Origin: Sinomonas humi
Lineage (GTDB): Bacteria > Actinomycetota > Actinomycetes > Actinomycetales > Micrococcaceae
Length of the DNA stretch: 33,577 nucleotides
Direction of reading: 5' to 3'
Assembly (NCBI RefSeq): GCF_000802235.1
Contig: NZ_JTDL01000001.1
Location: 1 to 33,577 of the forward strand
Positions 1-7,796 of the stretch are shown here, in pieces. Position numbers and translations under genes: made by a program. Within the stretch, counting starts at the first letter, position 1. The number at the start of each line of letters is the position of its first letter. The notes beneath the pieces are model-generated. The model was not told the origin of the DNA. It was given only the letters and a program-made list of their open reading frames with translations, and made no database searches.

Positions 1-238
1 CGAGTCCCTCAACGCACGCTACCGGCGCGCAGTCAGGGCCCGAGGCCACTTCCCCAACGACGCGGCGGCCCTGAAGTGCCTGTACCTCGTCACCCGGTCC
101 CTTGACCCCACTGGGCGCGGCAGGGCACGCTGGGCCACACGCTGGAAGCCGGCACTGAACGCCTTCGCGATCGCCTTCGAAGGCCGCATCAACTAACCAT
201 GGGCCAAACCGAACCCACCGTTATTCGGACAGTCCCCC
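1..238 (+). mobile_element. Right end of an IS256-family insertion sequence
   Basis: The transposase stops at 196. About 20 bp further on lies ACCGTTATTCGGACAGTCCC (217-236), which has the look of an IS256-family terminal inverted repeat. Beyond it, from about 239, a different coding frame continues without its own plausible start. I infer the boundary from these two facts. The matching left repeat and the target duplication lie outside the window. Confidence 0.55.
2..196 (+). CDS. IS256-family transposase, C-terminal part (5' end outside window)
   Basis: The open frame runs from the window edge to TAA at 194-196 and gives 64 residues. It begins ESLNARYRRAVRARGHFPN, then KCLYLVTRSLDPTGRG, W-x3-WKPALNAFAIAFEGR and stop. 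The N-R-x-R and WKPALNxFAI(x)F pattern is the conserved C-terminus of IS256-type (mutator-like) DDE transposases. The catalytic DDE residues lie upstream of the window, so I cannot say whether the element is intact. The frame shown has no internal stop. The element probably ends shortly downstream (see next entry) and appears to have landed inside the gene whose tail starts near 239. Confidence 0.85.
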   Translation, partial: ESLNARYRRAVRARGHFPNDAAALKCLYLVTRSLDPTGRGRARWATRWKPALNAFAIAFEGRIN

Positions 239-436
239 GATGGGAAGACCGTGGCTGTGGGGAGTCTGGACCAAGGCGTGTCGGGCGATGGGAACACCAG
301 TTGCACGTTCAGTTTCTCGATCGCGGATGTGCCCGGTGGCAGCAAGTTCTACAGTGTCGAGGTCGCGCACAGAGGCGAGATGCAGTACTCCGAGGACCAG
401 CTGAAGAGCGGGGTCAGCCTGTCGCTGGGCTCCTAA
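239..436 (+). pseudogene. 3' fragment of a hypothetical protein gene truncated by the IS element
   Basis: Codons from 239 read D-G-K-T-V-A-V-G-S-L-D-Q and continue to KFYSVEVAHRGEMQYS and a TAA stop at 434-436, about 65 residues. The amino-acid composition is that of a folded, exported-type beta domain, and it has one Cys in TSCTFSFS. There is only an internal GTG and no convincing ribosome binding site, and the frame runs straight out of the IS end. I read it as the C-terminal domain of an interrupted gene, perhaps a lipoprotein. Its family is not recognised. A good terminator follows 22 bp after the stop, as expected for a real gene end. Confidence 0.55.
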
Positions 437-457
437 GTGCGTAGTCACTAAAAACAG

Positions 458-494
458 AACGACCCCTGGCAGATTATCGGTGGGGGTCGTTTTG
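458..494 (+). terminator. Rho-independent terminator after the truncated gene
   Basis: The 9-bp perfect stem AACGACCCC (458-466) / GGGGTCGTT (483-491) is followed by TTT. The A-run on the left side (451-454) would also let it act on the opposite strand. Confidence 0.75.
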
Positions 495-500
495 CGTGAG

Positions 501-659
501 TTACTTAGCATCCCCTGCCACAGGGCGTTGCCTCTTTCTTATCGCACAATCCACCTTCAGCTTCAAGGCCCAACGCTTTTCTGCGAGCGTAGGCTCGAAG
601 TGACGAGTGTTGGTTTCAGGTACAGCATGGTGTTTGTTTAGCAGGTCTAAGAGGTTCAT
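501..659 (-). CDS. Possible small ORF coupled to the broken upstream gene
   Basis: This 52-codon frame begins MNLLDLLNKHHAVPETNTRHF and ends RPVAGDAK. Its ATG overlaps the TGA of the upstream frame as ATGA, an arrangement typical of translational coupling. No family is recognised. It lies in a degraded region, so it may be a chance frame or a remnant of the tail of another gene. Confidence 0.22.
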   Translation of the reverse strand: MNLLDLLNKHHAVPETNTRHFEPTLAEKRWALKLKVDCAIRKRQRPVAGDAK

Positions 660-960
660 GGGCTCATAATGGAGCCGAACTGTGCGTCCTTATGGACGAT
701 GGCCGCGGCGATCACGTAGCAGCTGATGTGGTCGAGGCTGACGTCCTGCTGGATGATGTCGGAACCGGCCTGCGACATGAAGGCGGTCGGGAGTGGGGTG
801 AGCCAGTTGAGCGGGACGGTGGCGCTGAGGCTGAGGACGAACAGGATGATCGTCAGGCGGACGATGAAGCAGATGGTCGATCGGACCAGGTGCGGTTGGG
901 CCTTGTACTTGGGCCGGAGGGGACGACGGGCGCGGGACGAACGAGCGGCGTGGCGGACAT
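656..960 (-). pseudogene. Broken N-terminal part of a monofunctional peptidoglycan transglycosylase-like protein
   Basis: A ribosome site (GAGGAG) precedes ATG 960-958, which begins MSATPLVRPA but runs into a stop after 35 codons. Shifting one frame near codon 10 gives a good protein: basic RRPLRPKYKAQPHLVR, a membrane helix (TICFIVRLTIILFVLSLS), then VPLNWLTPLPTAFM and SLDHISCYVIAAAIVHKDAQFG, and a stop. The helix, the W-x-TPxTAFM stretch and the P/SLD-I-S-x-x-V-x-A-A-I-x-x-D-x-x-F-x-x block resemble the start of MtgA-type GT51 transglycosylases (WVPLDRISP, AVIAAEDxxFxxH). The usual E-D of AAEDxxF reads H-K-D here, and the rest of the GT51 domain is missing. I infer an inactive remnant with a frameshift and a 3' truncation. 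The family match is moderately sure. Confidence 0.45.
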
Positions 961-1018
961 AGCGTGCTCCTCGGAGGAGGGAGAGTGCACCCCACGGAAA
1001 ACGTAGGGAGTGGCTCAA

Positions 1019-1333
1019 GAAATAGCCTGCCGGCCCACCAAATGTAAATGCTTTGATGCGTCCGTTACCGTTCAGATACCAATACGCGAGACATCGCCTT
1101 GTAACTTGGAAGCGATTGCTTCAGGTGCAGAATAGTCGGGGGAGTGACGAGGTCCAGCGAGCCGAGCGGGGCGATCTTGGCATCGATTCTTCCGGAATTG
1201 AATAGGCATTCGTGGAACACGGGAACGTTCGGTAAATCCGAGATGTTGTGGTGCACAACGCCCCAGCGCGATATCGCCCGCGGTGGAGTTCATGGCACTT
1301 ATGGGAACGAGCGTATCCGGAAACCTGAAGGTT
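1019..1333. other. Gap without a clear gene
   Basis: The only candidate is a minus-strand frame, 1256-1065 (GTG start, 63 codons, from HHNISDLPNVPVFHECLF to SRVLVSER). It looks protein-like, but an in-frame TGA lies only 14 codons upstream and no ribosome site is seen. It may be a gene relic. Base composition is less GC-rich than in the rest of the window. Confidence 0.3.
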
Positions 1334-2005
1334 TCAGCCGAAGACTCGCAGCGTCCAGTCGCAGTCGGTTGTCACATCCAAGTAATGCGAGCCAGCATCG
1401 TCGTGGACGTACGTCATATCGGCCGCTGTGCTTCCGTCATCCACAGAGACATGGGCATCGCGATCTTCCGATTCCACGTCGAGCACGCCTCTTCCTGTCG
1501 GCTGCTTGGAGCAGTCGAACGACCACTGAACCGCCCATTCGGCCGGGGTGGTGAACTTGGCCGTGGTGGTGTCGCCGACGCCGGCATGCTCGTAGATGAG
1601 CCGCAGTCCCGACGGGGGAGCCATCTTAGGTGTCGGAACAACGACATCCGGGGAGTTCGTCACCGAAGCCGACGAATGAGGAAGCGAAGGAATCAAGAGA
1701 TCCACAACGACCAGCAGCACGATGCTGCCGACTCCCAGAGCGACGCCGGTCTCCGCCATCGCGCGTCGTGACCCCTCTCGAATCGCGATGCTTCCGAGAA
1801 CGAGTGCGGCAATGGCGAGAACGATGCTGACAAGTCCGATGATCGGGATCAGCGCGATGAGGCAGGCAGCGATGCCGAGGATGAGCACGCCGACTCCGAG
1901 GCCGCTCTTCGGTCGACGTGGCTGCGGCGGTAGATGCCATTGGGGCGGCGGTCCCGGGACGTAGGGGCCTCGATTGCCGCTACTCGGTCCTTGCCACCCA
2001 GACAT
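1334..2005 (-). CDS. DUF4190-like membrane protein with extracellular C-terminal domain
   Basis: 223 residues. A Pro/Gly-rich cytoplasmic N-terminus (residues 1-33) is followed by two or three hydrophobic helices (about 36-70 and 86-108) with the small-residue pattern of DUF4190 proteins. A soluble domain of about 110 residues lies outside and ends in HYLDVTTDCDWTLRVFG. That T-D-C-D-W ending, paired with a Cys in WSFDCSKQPTG, is common in actinobacterial surface proteins and suggests one disulfide. The start is ATG 2005-2003 with GGAGGGGG just upstream. It seems intact although both sides are degraded. Function is unknown. A role as a membrane-anchored surface protein is inference. Confidence 0.75.
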   Translation of the reverse strand: MSGWQGPSSGNRGPYVPGPPPQWHLPPQPRRPKSGLGVGVLILGIAACLIALIPIIGLVSIVLAIAALVLGSIAIREGSRRAMAETGVALGVGSIVLLVVVDLLIPSLPHSSASVTNSPDVVVPTPKMAPPSGLRLIYEHAGVGDTTTAKFTTPAEWAVQWSFDCSKQPTGRGVLDVESEDRDAHVSVDDGSTAADMTYVHDDAGSHYLDVTTDCDWTLRVFG

Positions 2006-2165
2006 ATGTCCCCCTCCATCGGCGTCACCGTCGACCGTTCGTATTGCCTCCTCTCAACATATCTCTGAGGAGGCTGGAAGCCGGCCTAGTGAGCCTTCTT
2101 GCTCGAACCTGTCTAAGCCTTTGTGGTCGTTAGCGTCGTTCTGCCGCTAAATCGCCAGTGAAGAA
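2006..2165. other. Intergenic region, no gene seen
   Basis: It contains the upstream region of the minus-strand DUF4190-like gene and of the plus-strand ORF at 2166. I see no hairpin or clear promoter. Confidence 0.4.
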
Positions 2166-2483
<318 letters not shown>

Positions 2484-2524
2484 ACGAGTACGCATCTAAC
2501 CTCTGCCTAGCTCTGGAGGGCTTC

Positions 2525-2950
2525 GTGAAAATCAAGGTGCCCCTGGCCACGCTCCAGTTGCTCGTAGGCGCGTTCGCCGTCGTCGGCGGCCTGCTGATGA
2601 TGACCGGGAACATGGGACTGCAGCAGGACTGGCTCGAGAAGACGCCCTTTACCGACTGGACGATCCCTGGCCTCGCGCTGCTGCTCTTGCCGGGTCTGGG
2701 GGAACTGCTCGCCGCCGCCGCGGTCCTGTCCCGCTGGCGCTACGCCCGCTTCCTCGCGGTCTTCTCCGGCCTTGGACTTGTCGGGTGGATCCTCGTGCAG
2801 CTGCTCTGGATGCAGATCTTCCACCCAGTGCTGCACCCGCTGGTCGGGAGCATCGGAGTGGCCATCGCCGTCCTCGGATGGTTCCTCCCCCCGAATTCGC
2901 CCCGCAGGACTTCGGACTCTGCTGCTCTAAAAGGCTTCGACCTAGCCTGA
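2525..2950 (+). CDS. Small four-helix membrane protein, unknown function
   Basis: 141 residues with four hydrophobic segments (about 7-27, 45-70, 77-98 and 104-124) and short loops. It has the general look of DoxX/DUF-type small membrane proteins, but no diagnostic motif lets me name it. The GTG start at 2525 is chosen because CTGGAGGG ends 4 bp before it. It is the first gene of a plus-strand group with the E2-like acyltransferase and the metal ATPase. It shares AGCCTGAA about 40 bp before the start with two other genes of the group. Its role in the group is unknown. Confidence 0.7.
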   Translation: MKIKVPLATLQLLVGAFAVVGGLLMMTGNMGLQQDWLEKTPFTDWTIPGLALLLLPGLGELLAAAAVLSRWRYARFLAVFSGLGLVGWILVQLLWMQIFHPVLHPLVGSIGVAIAVLGWFLPPNSPRRTSDSAALKGFDLA

Positions 2951-2951
2951 A
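2941..2951 (+). promoter_or_regulatory. CCTAGCCTGAA promoter/leader motif for the E2-like gene
   Basis: TAGCCT fits the actinobacterial -10 pattern TAnnnT. The motif is followed 28 bp later by TTTGGAGGG (2980-2988) and then ATG 2993. The same 11-mer with nearly the same spacing precedes the 5765 gene. Confidence 0.5.
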
Positions 2952-2992
2952 TATTGGACGTGGACCGAATTTCACCCGCTTTGGAGGGCGCC

Positions 2993-3781
2993 ATGGAAGG
3001 CTCTCGCGGATACCGGATCGAACGGCTCACGCGAGAGCGCCGGGCGATGGCGGCAGGGCAGGAGATCGCCCGCAAGCGGCACCTCATGTATGGGTTGGTC
3101 GAGGCCGATCTGACCCTGCCCCGAGCCCTCTTGCGCGAGCACCGCGAGCACACGGGCGAGCGGCTCTCATTCACCGCGTACGTCGTTTCATGCGTGGCTC
3201 GCGCCCTAGCCGAATTTCCCGAATTGAATGCCCTCCGCAGAGGTCGCGACCTCATCCTGATTGACGAAATCATTGTCGAAGTCTTGATCGAGCGGACCGT
3301 CAACGGCCAGTCCGCCGTGAGCTATCTGCCAATCCGCAATGCCAATGCGAAATCCTTCACTGAGATCCACGCCGAAATCCGAGCAGCCCAGAACAGCACG
3401 CCGGAGGCGATCGCAGGGCAGCGCTGGCTCGCCGCAATACCACCCGTTCTCATCCCACCGCTCATGCGATGGATGCGCCAGAGCATCCCGTGGGCCCTGC
3501 GGCTTGGGGTCGCCGGGGTGAACAACGTTGGCATGGGCTCCGGAATTGCTGGCTGGGCGGTAAGCCCTGGTGCCGGGACGTTGGCCGTCACCATCGGCGG
3601 CATCAGCAGGCAGCCGCGAGTCATCGACGGGCGCATGGAGGAGCGGGAGATCGGCCACCTGACCATCGCCGTCGACCATGACGTTGTCGACGGCGCCCCG
3701 GCCGCGCGCTTCACCTCGCGGCTGCTCGAACTGCTCGCTCAGGGAGAAGCGGTCCGCACCTTCGCCGGACCCCGTGCCTAA
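2993..3781 (+). CDS. Stand-alone 2-oxoacid dehydrogenase E2-type acyltransferase domain protein
   Basis: 262 residues from ATG 2993, which has TTTGGAGGG 4 bp upstream. The TTG at 2954 would add 13 residues but has no ribosome site. The fold signature is that of the E2/CAT catalytic domain: KRHLMYGLVEADLT near the start, SFTAYVVSCVARALAEFPELNA, and the active-site block with H229-D-V-V-D233-G, which keeps the catalytic His and Asp of HxxxDG. The lipoyl and subunit-binding domains of a real E2 are absent. A hydrophobic insert, Pro- and Trp-rich (about residues 143-170), suggests membrane contact. Without a lipoyl domain it cannot be a normal pyruvate dehydrogenase E2; its acyl acceptor is unknown. 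Its stop overlaps the start of the metal ATPase, so the two are probably made together. Confidence 0.85.
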   Translation: MEGSRGYRIERLTRERRAMAAGQEIARKRHLMYGLVEADLTLPRALLREHREHTGERLSFTAYVVSCVARALAEFPELNALRRGRDLILIDEIIVEVLIERTVNGQSAVSYLPIRNANAKSFTEIHAEIRAAQNSTPEAIAGQRWLAAIPPVLIPPLMRWMRQSIPWALRLGVAGVNNVGMGSGIAGWAVSPGAGTLAVTIGGISRQPRVIDGRMEEREIGHLTIAVDHDVVDGAPAARFTSRLLELLAQGEAVRTFAGPRA

Positions 3782-5690
3782 CCGCCCTAGCGCTCAAGCC
3801 GGCTTGGCCGTAAGACTAACCCCCGTGGAGCGGGTCCTTTCGGCTGCCCTCACGGGCGCACGCCGATATCCAGTCGTCCTCGCAGGGCTTCTCGTGCTGG
3901 CCATATCCCTCTTGTTCGAGGCCACCGGAGAGCCAACCGCGGGGGGCCTCGTCGCGGGAGCGTTCGCGGCAGCGGTGGGTGCCTGGACGGCGATCGGCAT
4001 GGTCCGGGACCTCCTCCGCGGGCAGTGGGGCCTCGACATCCTGGCCGTGACCGCGATCGGAGCCACCCTTGCCGTCCGGGAGTACATCGCCGCCGTCATC
4101 ATCGTGCTCATGCTCACGGGCGGCGGAGCGCTCGAAGACTTCGCTGCCGGCCGGGCGAAGCGCGAGCTCACCGCCCTACTCGAGCGAGCCCCGCGCGTCG
4201 CTCACCGGCAGACGGACGACGGCGTCGAGGACGTCCCGCTCGACGCCGTCCGCCCGGGCGACGTCCTTCTCGTGCGGCCCAGCGAGGTCGTTCCCGTCGA
4301 CGGAACGCTCGCCTCGAGCGCTGGGGTCTTCGACGAATCGTCCCTGACCGGAGAAAGCCTCCCCGTCGAGCGCACGGAGGGCGAGCCCGTGCTGAGCGGT
4401 TCGGTCAACGGAACAGGCGCCGTCCTTCTGCTCGCGACAACGACAGCCGCGGACAGCCAGTTCTCGCAGATCGTCGCCCTCGTCCAGCAGGCGGCCGAGA
4501 GCCGGGCGCCTGTGGTTCGGCTCGCGGACCGCTACGCTGTGCCGTTCACGGTCTTCTCACTCGCCCTCGCTGGACTGGGATGGTGGATTTCCGGCAGCGC
4601 CGTCCGTTTCGCCGAGGTGCTTGTGGTCGCGACCCCGTGCCCGCTGCTCATCGCCGCGCCCGTTGCCTTCCTCGGCGGAATGAGCCGGTCCGCCAAGAAC
4701 GGGGTGATCGTCAAAGGCGGAGCCGTCCTCGAGATCCTCTCCCGAATCAGAACGGCTGCGTTCGACAAGACCGGGACGCTCACCCAGGGACGCCCCGAGC
4801 TTGTTGAGATCCGCCCCGAATCAGGCTTGGACCCGCACGAACTCCTCGCACTCGTTGCCTCCGCGGAACAGTATTCATCGCACGCGCTCGCAGCCTCCGT
4901 CGTCGAGGCGGCGACCAACCGCGGCGTCGACTTGCTGCCCGTCGAGAGCGCCGAGGAGGTCGCCACGAACGGCGTGAGCGCCGTCGTCGACGGCCGCAAA
5001 GTCCACGTCGGCAAACGGTCCTACGTCACGGACATGCTCGGGGCCGAAGTTGCGGAGCCCCCGCTGCGTCCCGGAGAGCTCGCGGTCTACGTCGCGGTCG
5101 ACAGCGAGCCGGGGGGCGTCGTCGTCCTCCGCGACGCTCCCCGCGCCGAGGCGAAGGCGACGCTCGCGCGGCTCAAGCGTGCCGGCGCAGCGCACGTCCT
5201 CATGCTGACGGGCGACGCCGAAGCCACCGCACGCAGCATCGCGGCAGAGCTCGGGGTCACTGAGGTCCGCTTCGGGCTGCTCCCGCTCGAGAAGGTCGAG
5301 GCCGTGCGCGCGGCCGCGCCGCGCCCGGTGCTCATGGTGGGCGACGGCGTCAACGATGCCCCGGTACTCGCAGCGGCCGACGTCGGCATCGCCATGGGCG
5401 CGCGCGGGGCGACCGCCGCGAGCGAGTCGGCTGGCGCCGTCGTCCTCGTTGACGACATCTCGCGCGCCGCGAAGGCGGTCGAGATCTCCCAGTACACGGT
5501 GAAGATCGCTCTCCAGTCCATCTGGCTCGGGATCGCCCTGAGCGTGGGGCTCATGGTTGTCGCTCTCACCGGGGTGCTTCCTCCCGTCGCCGGGGCCCTC
5601 CTCCAGGAACTCGTCGACGTCGCGACCATCCTCAACGCTCTTCGGGCGATTGGGGGCCGCCCCCATGGGCGCCTCGCGCGGGACTTCTGA
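3774..5690 (+). CDS. P1B-type heavy-metal-translocating P-type ATPase
   Basis: 638 residues from GTG 3774, which overlaps the upstream stop by 8 bp; GTG 3824 is an alternative. It has all P-type ATPase parts: actuator loop SLTGES, transmembrane metal-site motif T287-P-C-P-L, phosphorylation site D331-KTGTLTQG, and hinge G523-DGVNDAP. Two C-terminal helices follow, with the P1B pattern (QSIWLGIALSVG, ALLQELVDVATILNALR). There is no N-terminal CxxC metal-binding domain. The usual CPC/CPH motif reads TPC, and the SEHPL motif reads SSHAL. TPC is rare and has been linked to the P1B-5 group (Ni/Fe), but those often carry a C-terminal hemerythrin, which is missing here. It should export a metal ion using ATP; the metal cannot be read safely. 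Confidence 0.92.
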   Translation: MPNRPSAQAGLAVRLTPVERVLSAALTGARRYPVVLAGLLVLAISLLFEATGEPTAGGLVAGAFAAAVGAWTAIGMVRDLLRGQWGLDILAVTAIGATLAVREYIAAVIIVLMLTGGGALEDFAAGRAKRELTALLERAPRVAHRQTDDGVEDVPLDAVRPGDVLLVRPSEVVPVDGTLASSAGVFDESSLTGESLPVERTEGEPVLSGSVNGTGAVLLLATTTAADSQFSQIVALVQQAAESRAPVVRLADRYAVPFTVFSLALAGLGWWISGSAVRFAEVLVVATPCPLLIAAPVAFLGGMSRSAKNGVIVKGGAVLEILSRIRTAAFDKTGTLTQGRPELVEIRPESGLDPHELLALVASAEQYSSHALAASVVEAATNRGVDLLPVESAEEVATNGVSAVVDGRKVHVGKRSYVTDMLGAEVAEPPLRPGELAVYVAVDSEPGGVVVLRDAPRAEAKATLARLKRAGAAHVLMLTGDAEATARSIAAELGVTEVRFGLLPLEKVEAVRAAAPRPVLMVGDGVNDAPVLAAADVGIAMGARGATAASESAGAVVLVDDISRAAKAVEISQYTVKIALQSIWLGIALSVGLMVVALTGVLPPVAGALLQELVDVATILNALRAIGGRPHGRLARDF

Positions 5691-5714
5691 CTCTGACGGC
5701 TGAAACACCTCCGG

Positions 5715-5725
5715 CCTAGCCTGAA
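5715..5725 (+). promoter_or_regulatory. CCTAGCCTGAA promoter/leader motif for the 5765 gene
   Basis: Identical 11-mer to 2941-2951. A CTGACG -35-like box lies at 5693-5698, 18 bp before TAGCCT. The leader ends in TTTGGAGGG (5750-5758), the same as the E2-like gene. The middle of the leader is also similar (GACG-x-x-GGACC). Confidence 0.55.
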
Positions 5726-5764
5726 ATCAGAACGACGGACCACCGCGTCTTTGGAGGGAACGTC

Positions 5765-6265
5765 ATGATCGTCCAGAATTCGATGATCGTGTTTTATGTC
5801 TTGGCCGTTCCGGCCTTCTTCGGGAACGTGCTCGCGGGAGTCAACAGGTGGGCGCGTCTCGTGGGGCGACTCGCCACGGGATTGATGATGCTGCTCGGCG
5901 GCGCGGGGGTGAACGCCTCGTTCCTTATCTCCGGCGACGATTATTCGGGTTTCGCAGACGACGCCAAATTCGGGTGGGTTACTCAGGCGTGGAACGCCGT
6001 CGTGCCCCCGAACTACGCATTCTTCATCGGGCTGCTCATTGCGTTTGAGGCAGTGGTCGGAATCCTCATCCTCTCCGGCGGCCGGCCGGCACAAGTTGGG
6101 CTTCTGTGCGCGATCGCATTCCACGTGGCCCTTGGCTTGTTCTTCTCGTGGTTCCTCACGGGTTACGCCGCGGTGATGCTCGTGGCCCTGGTGCTGTTGT
6201 TCCTTGCCGAGACACGTCCCGCGGCCGCTCCCACAGCCCGACCGCTCCGGCACGGTCTGGCTTGA
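5765..6265 (+). CDS. DUF2165-like small membrane protein
   Basis: 166 residues with four predicted helices (about 8-28, 32-53, 82-104 and 108-145) and a short conserved-looking outer loop with N-A-S-F-L-I-S-G-D-D-Y, W-V-T-Q-A-W-N-A and PPNYAFF. The arrangement resembles predicted small integral membrane proteins of the DUF2165 type. ATG 5765 follows TTTGGAGGG at normal distance. It has its own copy of the promoter/leader motif seen before the E2-like gene, so it is probably co-regulated with the metal ATPase group. Function is unknown, and the family name is tentative. Confidence 0.65.
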   Translation: MIVQNSMIVFYVLAVPAFFGNVLAGVNRWARLVGRLATGLMMLLGGAGVNASFLISGDDYSGFADDAKFGWVTQAWNAVVPPNYAFFIGLLIAFEAVVGILILSGGRPAQVGLLCAIAFHVALGLFFSWFLTGYAAVMLVALVLLFLAETRPAAAPTARPLRHGLA

Positions 6266-6304
6266 ACTCCTGGGCCTCCCGGGGTTCGGGCCGGGGCTGC
6301 CCGG
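6266..6304. other. Short convergent gap
   Basis: The two genes meet tail to tail. The GC-rich CCCGGGG and GGGCCGGGG stretches could form hairpins, but I do not see a clean stem with a T-run. Confidence 0.3.
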
Positions 6305-7480
6305 TCAGGGGTGCCCGGCGGTAGCCGCGTGCGTGATCATCAATGAGTAGGGCGGGTAGAGGTCGAGGCCGTCTGGGTTCGCGAGCAGTCCCGGAGTGCT
6401 TCCCGCGACGTGATCGGCGCCGTACTGCCACACGATCTTGTTCGCGTGCGGGTCCACGACGACAACGCGGTCGTTGTAGTCGTCATTCGCAATGACGTCT
6501 CCGTTCGGCAGGGGCAGGGCGAGGGACGGATGGTTGAGGGCCTGGGCACCGGTCGGCGCGTATCGCCACAGGATCTTGCCGGTCTTGTCGAACTCGACGA
6601 TCTGCCCCGGCATTGAATAATCAACCGTCAGATACACGCCCGGCCTTATTTCATTGCTGTCCGAGGGATACGCGACCGAGGGGAGCCGGGCGGACCATTT
6701 GACCGCGCCTTCGGGCGTTATTTCGTCGACCCAGCTGCCGTTGATCTCGGTGATGAGGAAATTGCCGTCCGCGAGCGGGAAAGCGCCGTTCGGGCTCCCG
6801 TACGAGGCGGGCGGATGGTGCACGCACTGGCCGTTTCCGAATTGCCTGCTGATGTCCTTGCCTTGAGGCGGGATCACGATGATGCGGCAATTCATGATGT
6901 CTGCACTGACCAAGGTTCCGTCCCGCAGCATGATCGCGTCGTCGGGATGGTGCACCTGCCCAGCCTTGGCGCCGGGGACCCCTGCAGCGCCGTAGTGGTA
7001 GGTCACTGTGTGGGTCTGGATATCGATGACGCGAATTATTTCGTCGTCCTCTTCCGTCGCCACGACCTGCCTGCCGTCCGGGGTGAAGAAGGCGTCATCG
7101 GGAACTCGAAAGGTCTCGCCCTTCTTCAAGTCGCCTGGCCGGGGGTACTGCCAAATGGTCCGCCCCTCCGGATCGACAATGATGATCCGGTTGTTCAGCT
7201 TGTCCGCAATCAGGATGGGAAAGGGCAGCGCGGAAGGATTCGATCCCCGCTGCAAGTGGCCCGGGCCCGACGCCCCAGCGACGAGCGCCGAGAGAAAGTC
7301 GCGCGAAGGGGACGGCGACGGCGTTGGTGGCACCGACGTGGGCGCGGCCGCTCGCGAGCTGGCGCTCGTCGTCGTCCGCTCTTCGCTCGGCGACCCGCTG
7401 CACGCCGCCATCGCGAAGACGGCGACGGCGGCAGCAACCGCCCTCGCCGCAGAAAACCCTGCCCTCTTCTTGCCAGCCAA
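6305..7480 (-). CDS. Secreted lipoprotein with NHL/PQQ-like beta-propeller
   Basis: 391 residues from a TTG start, which is the only start before the signal peptide. Residues 1-27 form a lipoprotein signal with basic start and lipobox A-M-A-A-C27. A Ser/Thr/Pro linker (about 28-60) leads to a propeller of about 300 residues with repeated blade motifs: NRIIIVDPEGRTIWQYPRPG, DEIIRVIDIQT, GQIVEFDKTGKILWRYAP and DRVVVVDPHANKIVWQYGA. The V-D-P-x-G-x-x-x-W-Q-Y blades match NHL/arylsulfotransferase-like or PQQ-like propellers. No catalytic residue can be named. It is probably anchored to the outer face of the membrane, perhaps as a binding or sensor protein. The gene is separated from the redox operon by about 80 bp. 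Confidence 0.8.
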   Translation of the reverse strand: MAGKKRAGFSAARAVAAAVAVFAMAACSGSPSEERTTTSASSRAAAPTSVPPTPSPSPSRDFLSALVAGASGPGHLQRGSNPSALPFPILIADKLNNRIIIVDPEGRTIWQYPRPGDLKKGETFRVPDDAFFTPDGRQVVATEEDDEIIRVIDIQTHTVTYHYGAAGVPGAKAGQVHHPDDAIMLRDGTLVSADIMNCRIIVIPPQGKDISRQFGNGQCVHHPPASYGSPNGAFPLADGNFLITEINGSWVDEITPEGAVKWSARLPSVAYPSDSNEIRPGVYLTVDYSMPGQIVEFDKTGKILWRYAPTGAQALNHPSLALPLPNGDVIANDDYNDRVVVVDPHANKIVWQYGADHVAGSTPGLLANPDGLDLYPPYSLMITHAATAGHP

Positions 7481-7559
7481 TCTCGTTCCACTGCGATCCG
7501 AAAGGTGACCCGGTTGATGGGTGGTTACCCCTCGGATCGGCGGCTACGAAATTTGCGCC

Positions 7560-7796
7560 TCAGGCGCGGGTAACGCGGCGGAGCATGAGCGCTTGGAGCG
7601 GGCAGAGGTCCACGGCGTCCTGAGCGGCCGTGGCCAGGGGCTCCGGCACGCGGACGTCCCGGCCCCCTCTGCCCACGGGGTAGCCCCAGTCGTCGCGGAC
7701 CAGGAGTTCCGGCAGGAGCTCGGTGCAGAGCCCTCGGCCGTCGCAGCGGGCGAAGTCGATGTGCAGTTCGAGCTGGGCGCGGCTCAATGCGTCCAC
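7560..7796 (-). CDS. Small ferredoxin, probably 3Fe-4S type
   Basis: 78 residues from GTG 7796, overlapping the end of the NuoF-like gene by 13 bp; longer starts would run deep inside that gene. The cluster ligands are C18-D-G-R-G-L-C24 and C65-P. The spacing C-x5-C...C-P, with the middle Cys replaced, is the pattern of single-cluster [3Fe-4S] ferredoxins of actinobacteria. It is the last gene of a redox operon and probably takes or gives electrons to the NuoF-like flavoprotein. A 4Fe-4S cluster with D19 as ligand is possible. Confidence 0.85.
   Translation of the reverse strand: MDALSRAQLELHIDFARCDGRGLCTELLPELLVRDDWGYPVGRGGRDVRVPEPLATAAQDAVDLCPLQALMLRRVTRA

Noticed and set aside
692-1006. 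104-codon plus-strand frame opposite the transglycosylase-like remnant
   Set aside because: Asp/Glu/Gly-rich without a ribosome site. The minus strand has the helix and motif evidence.
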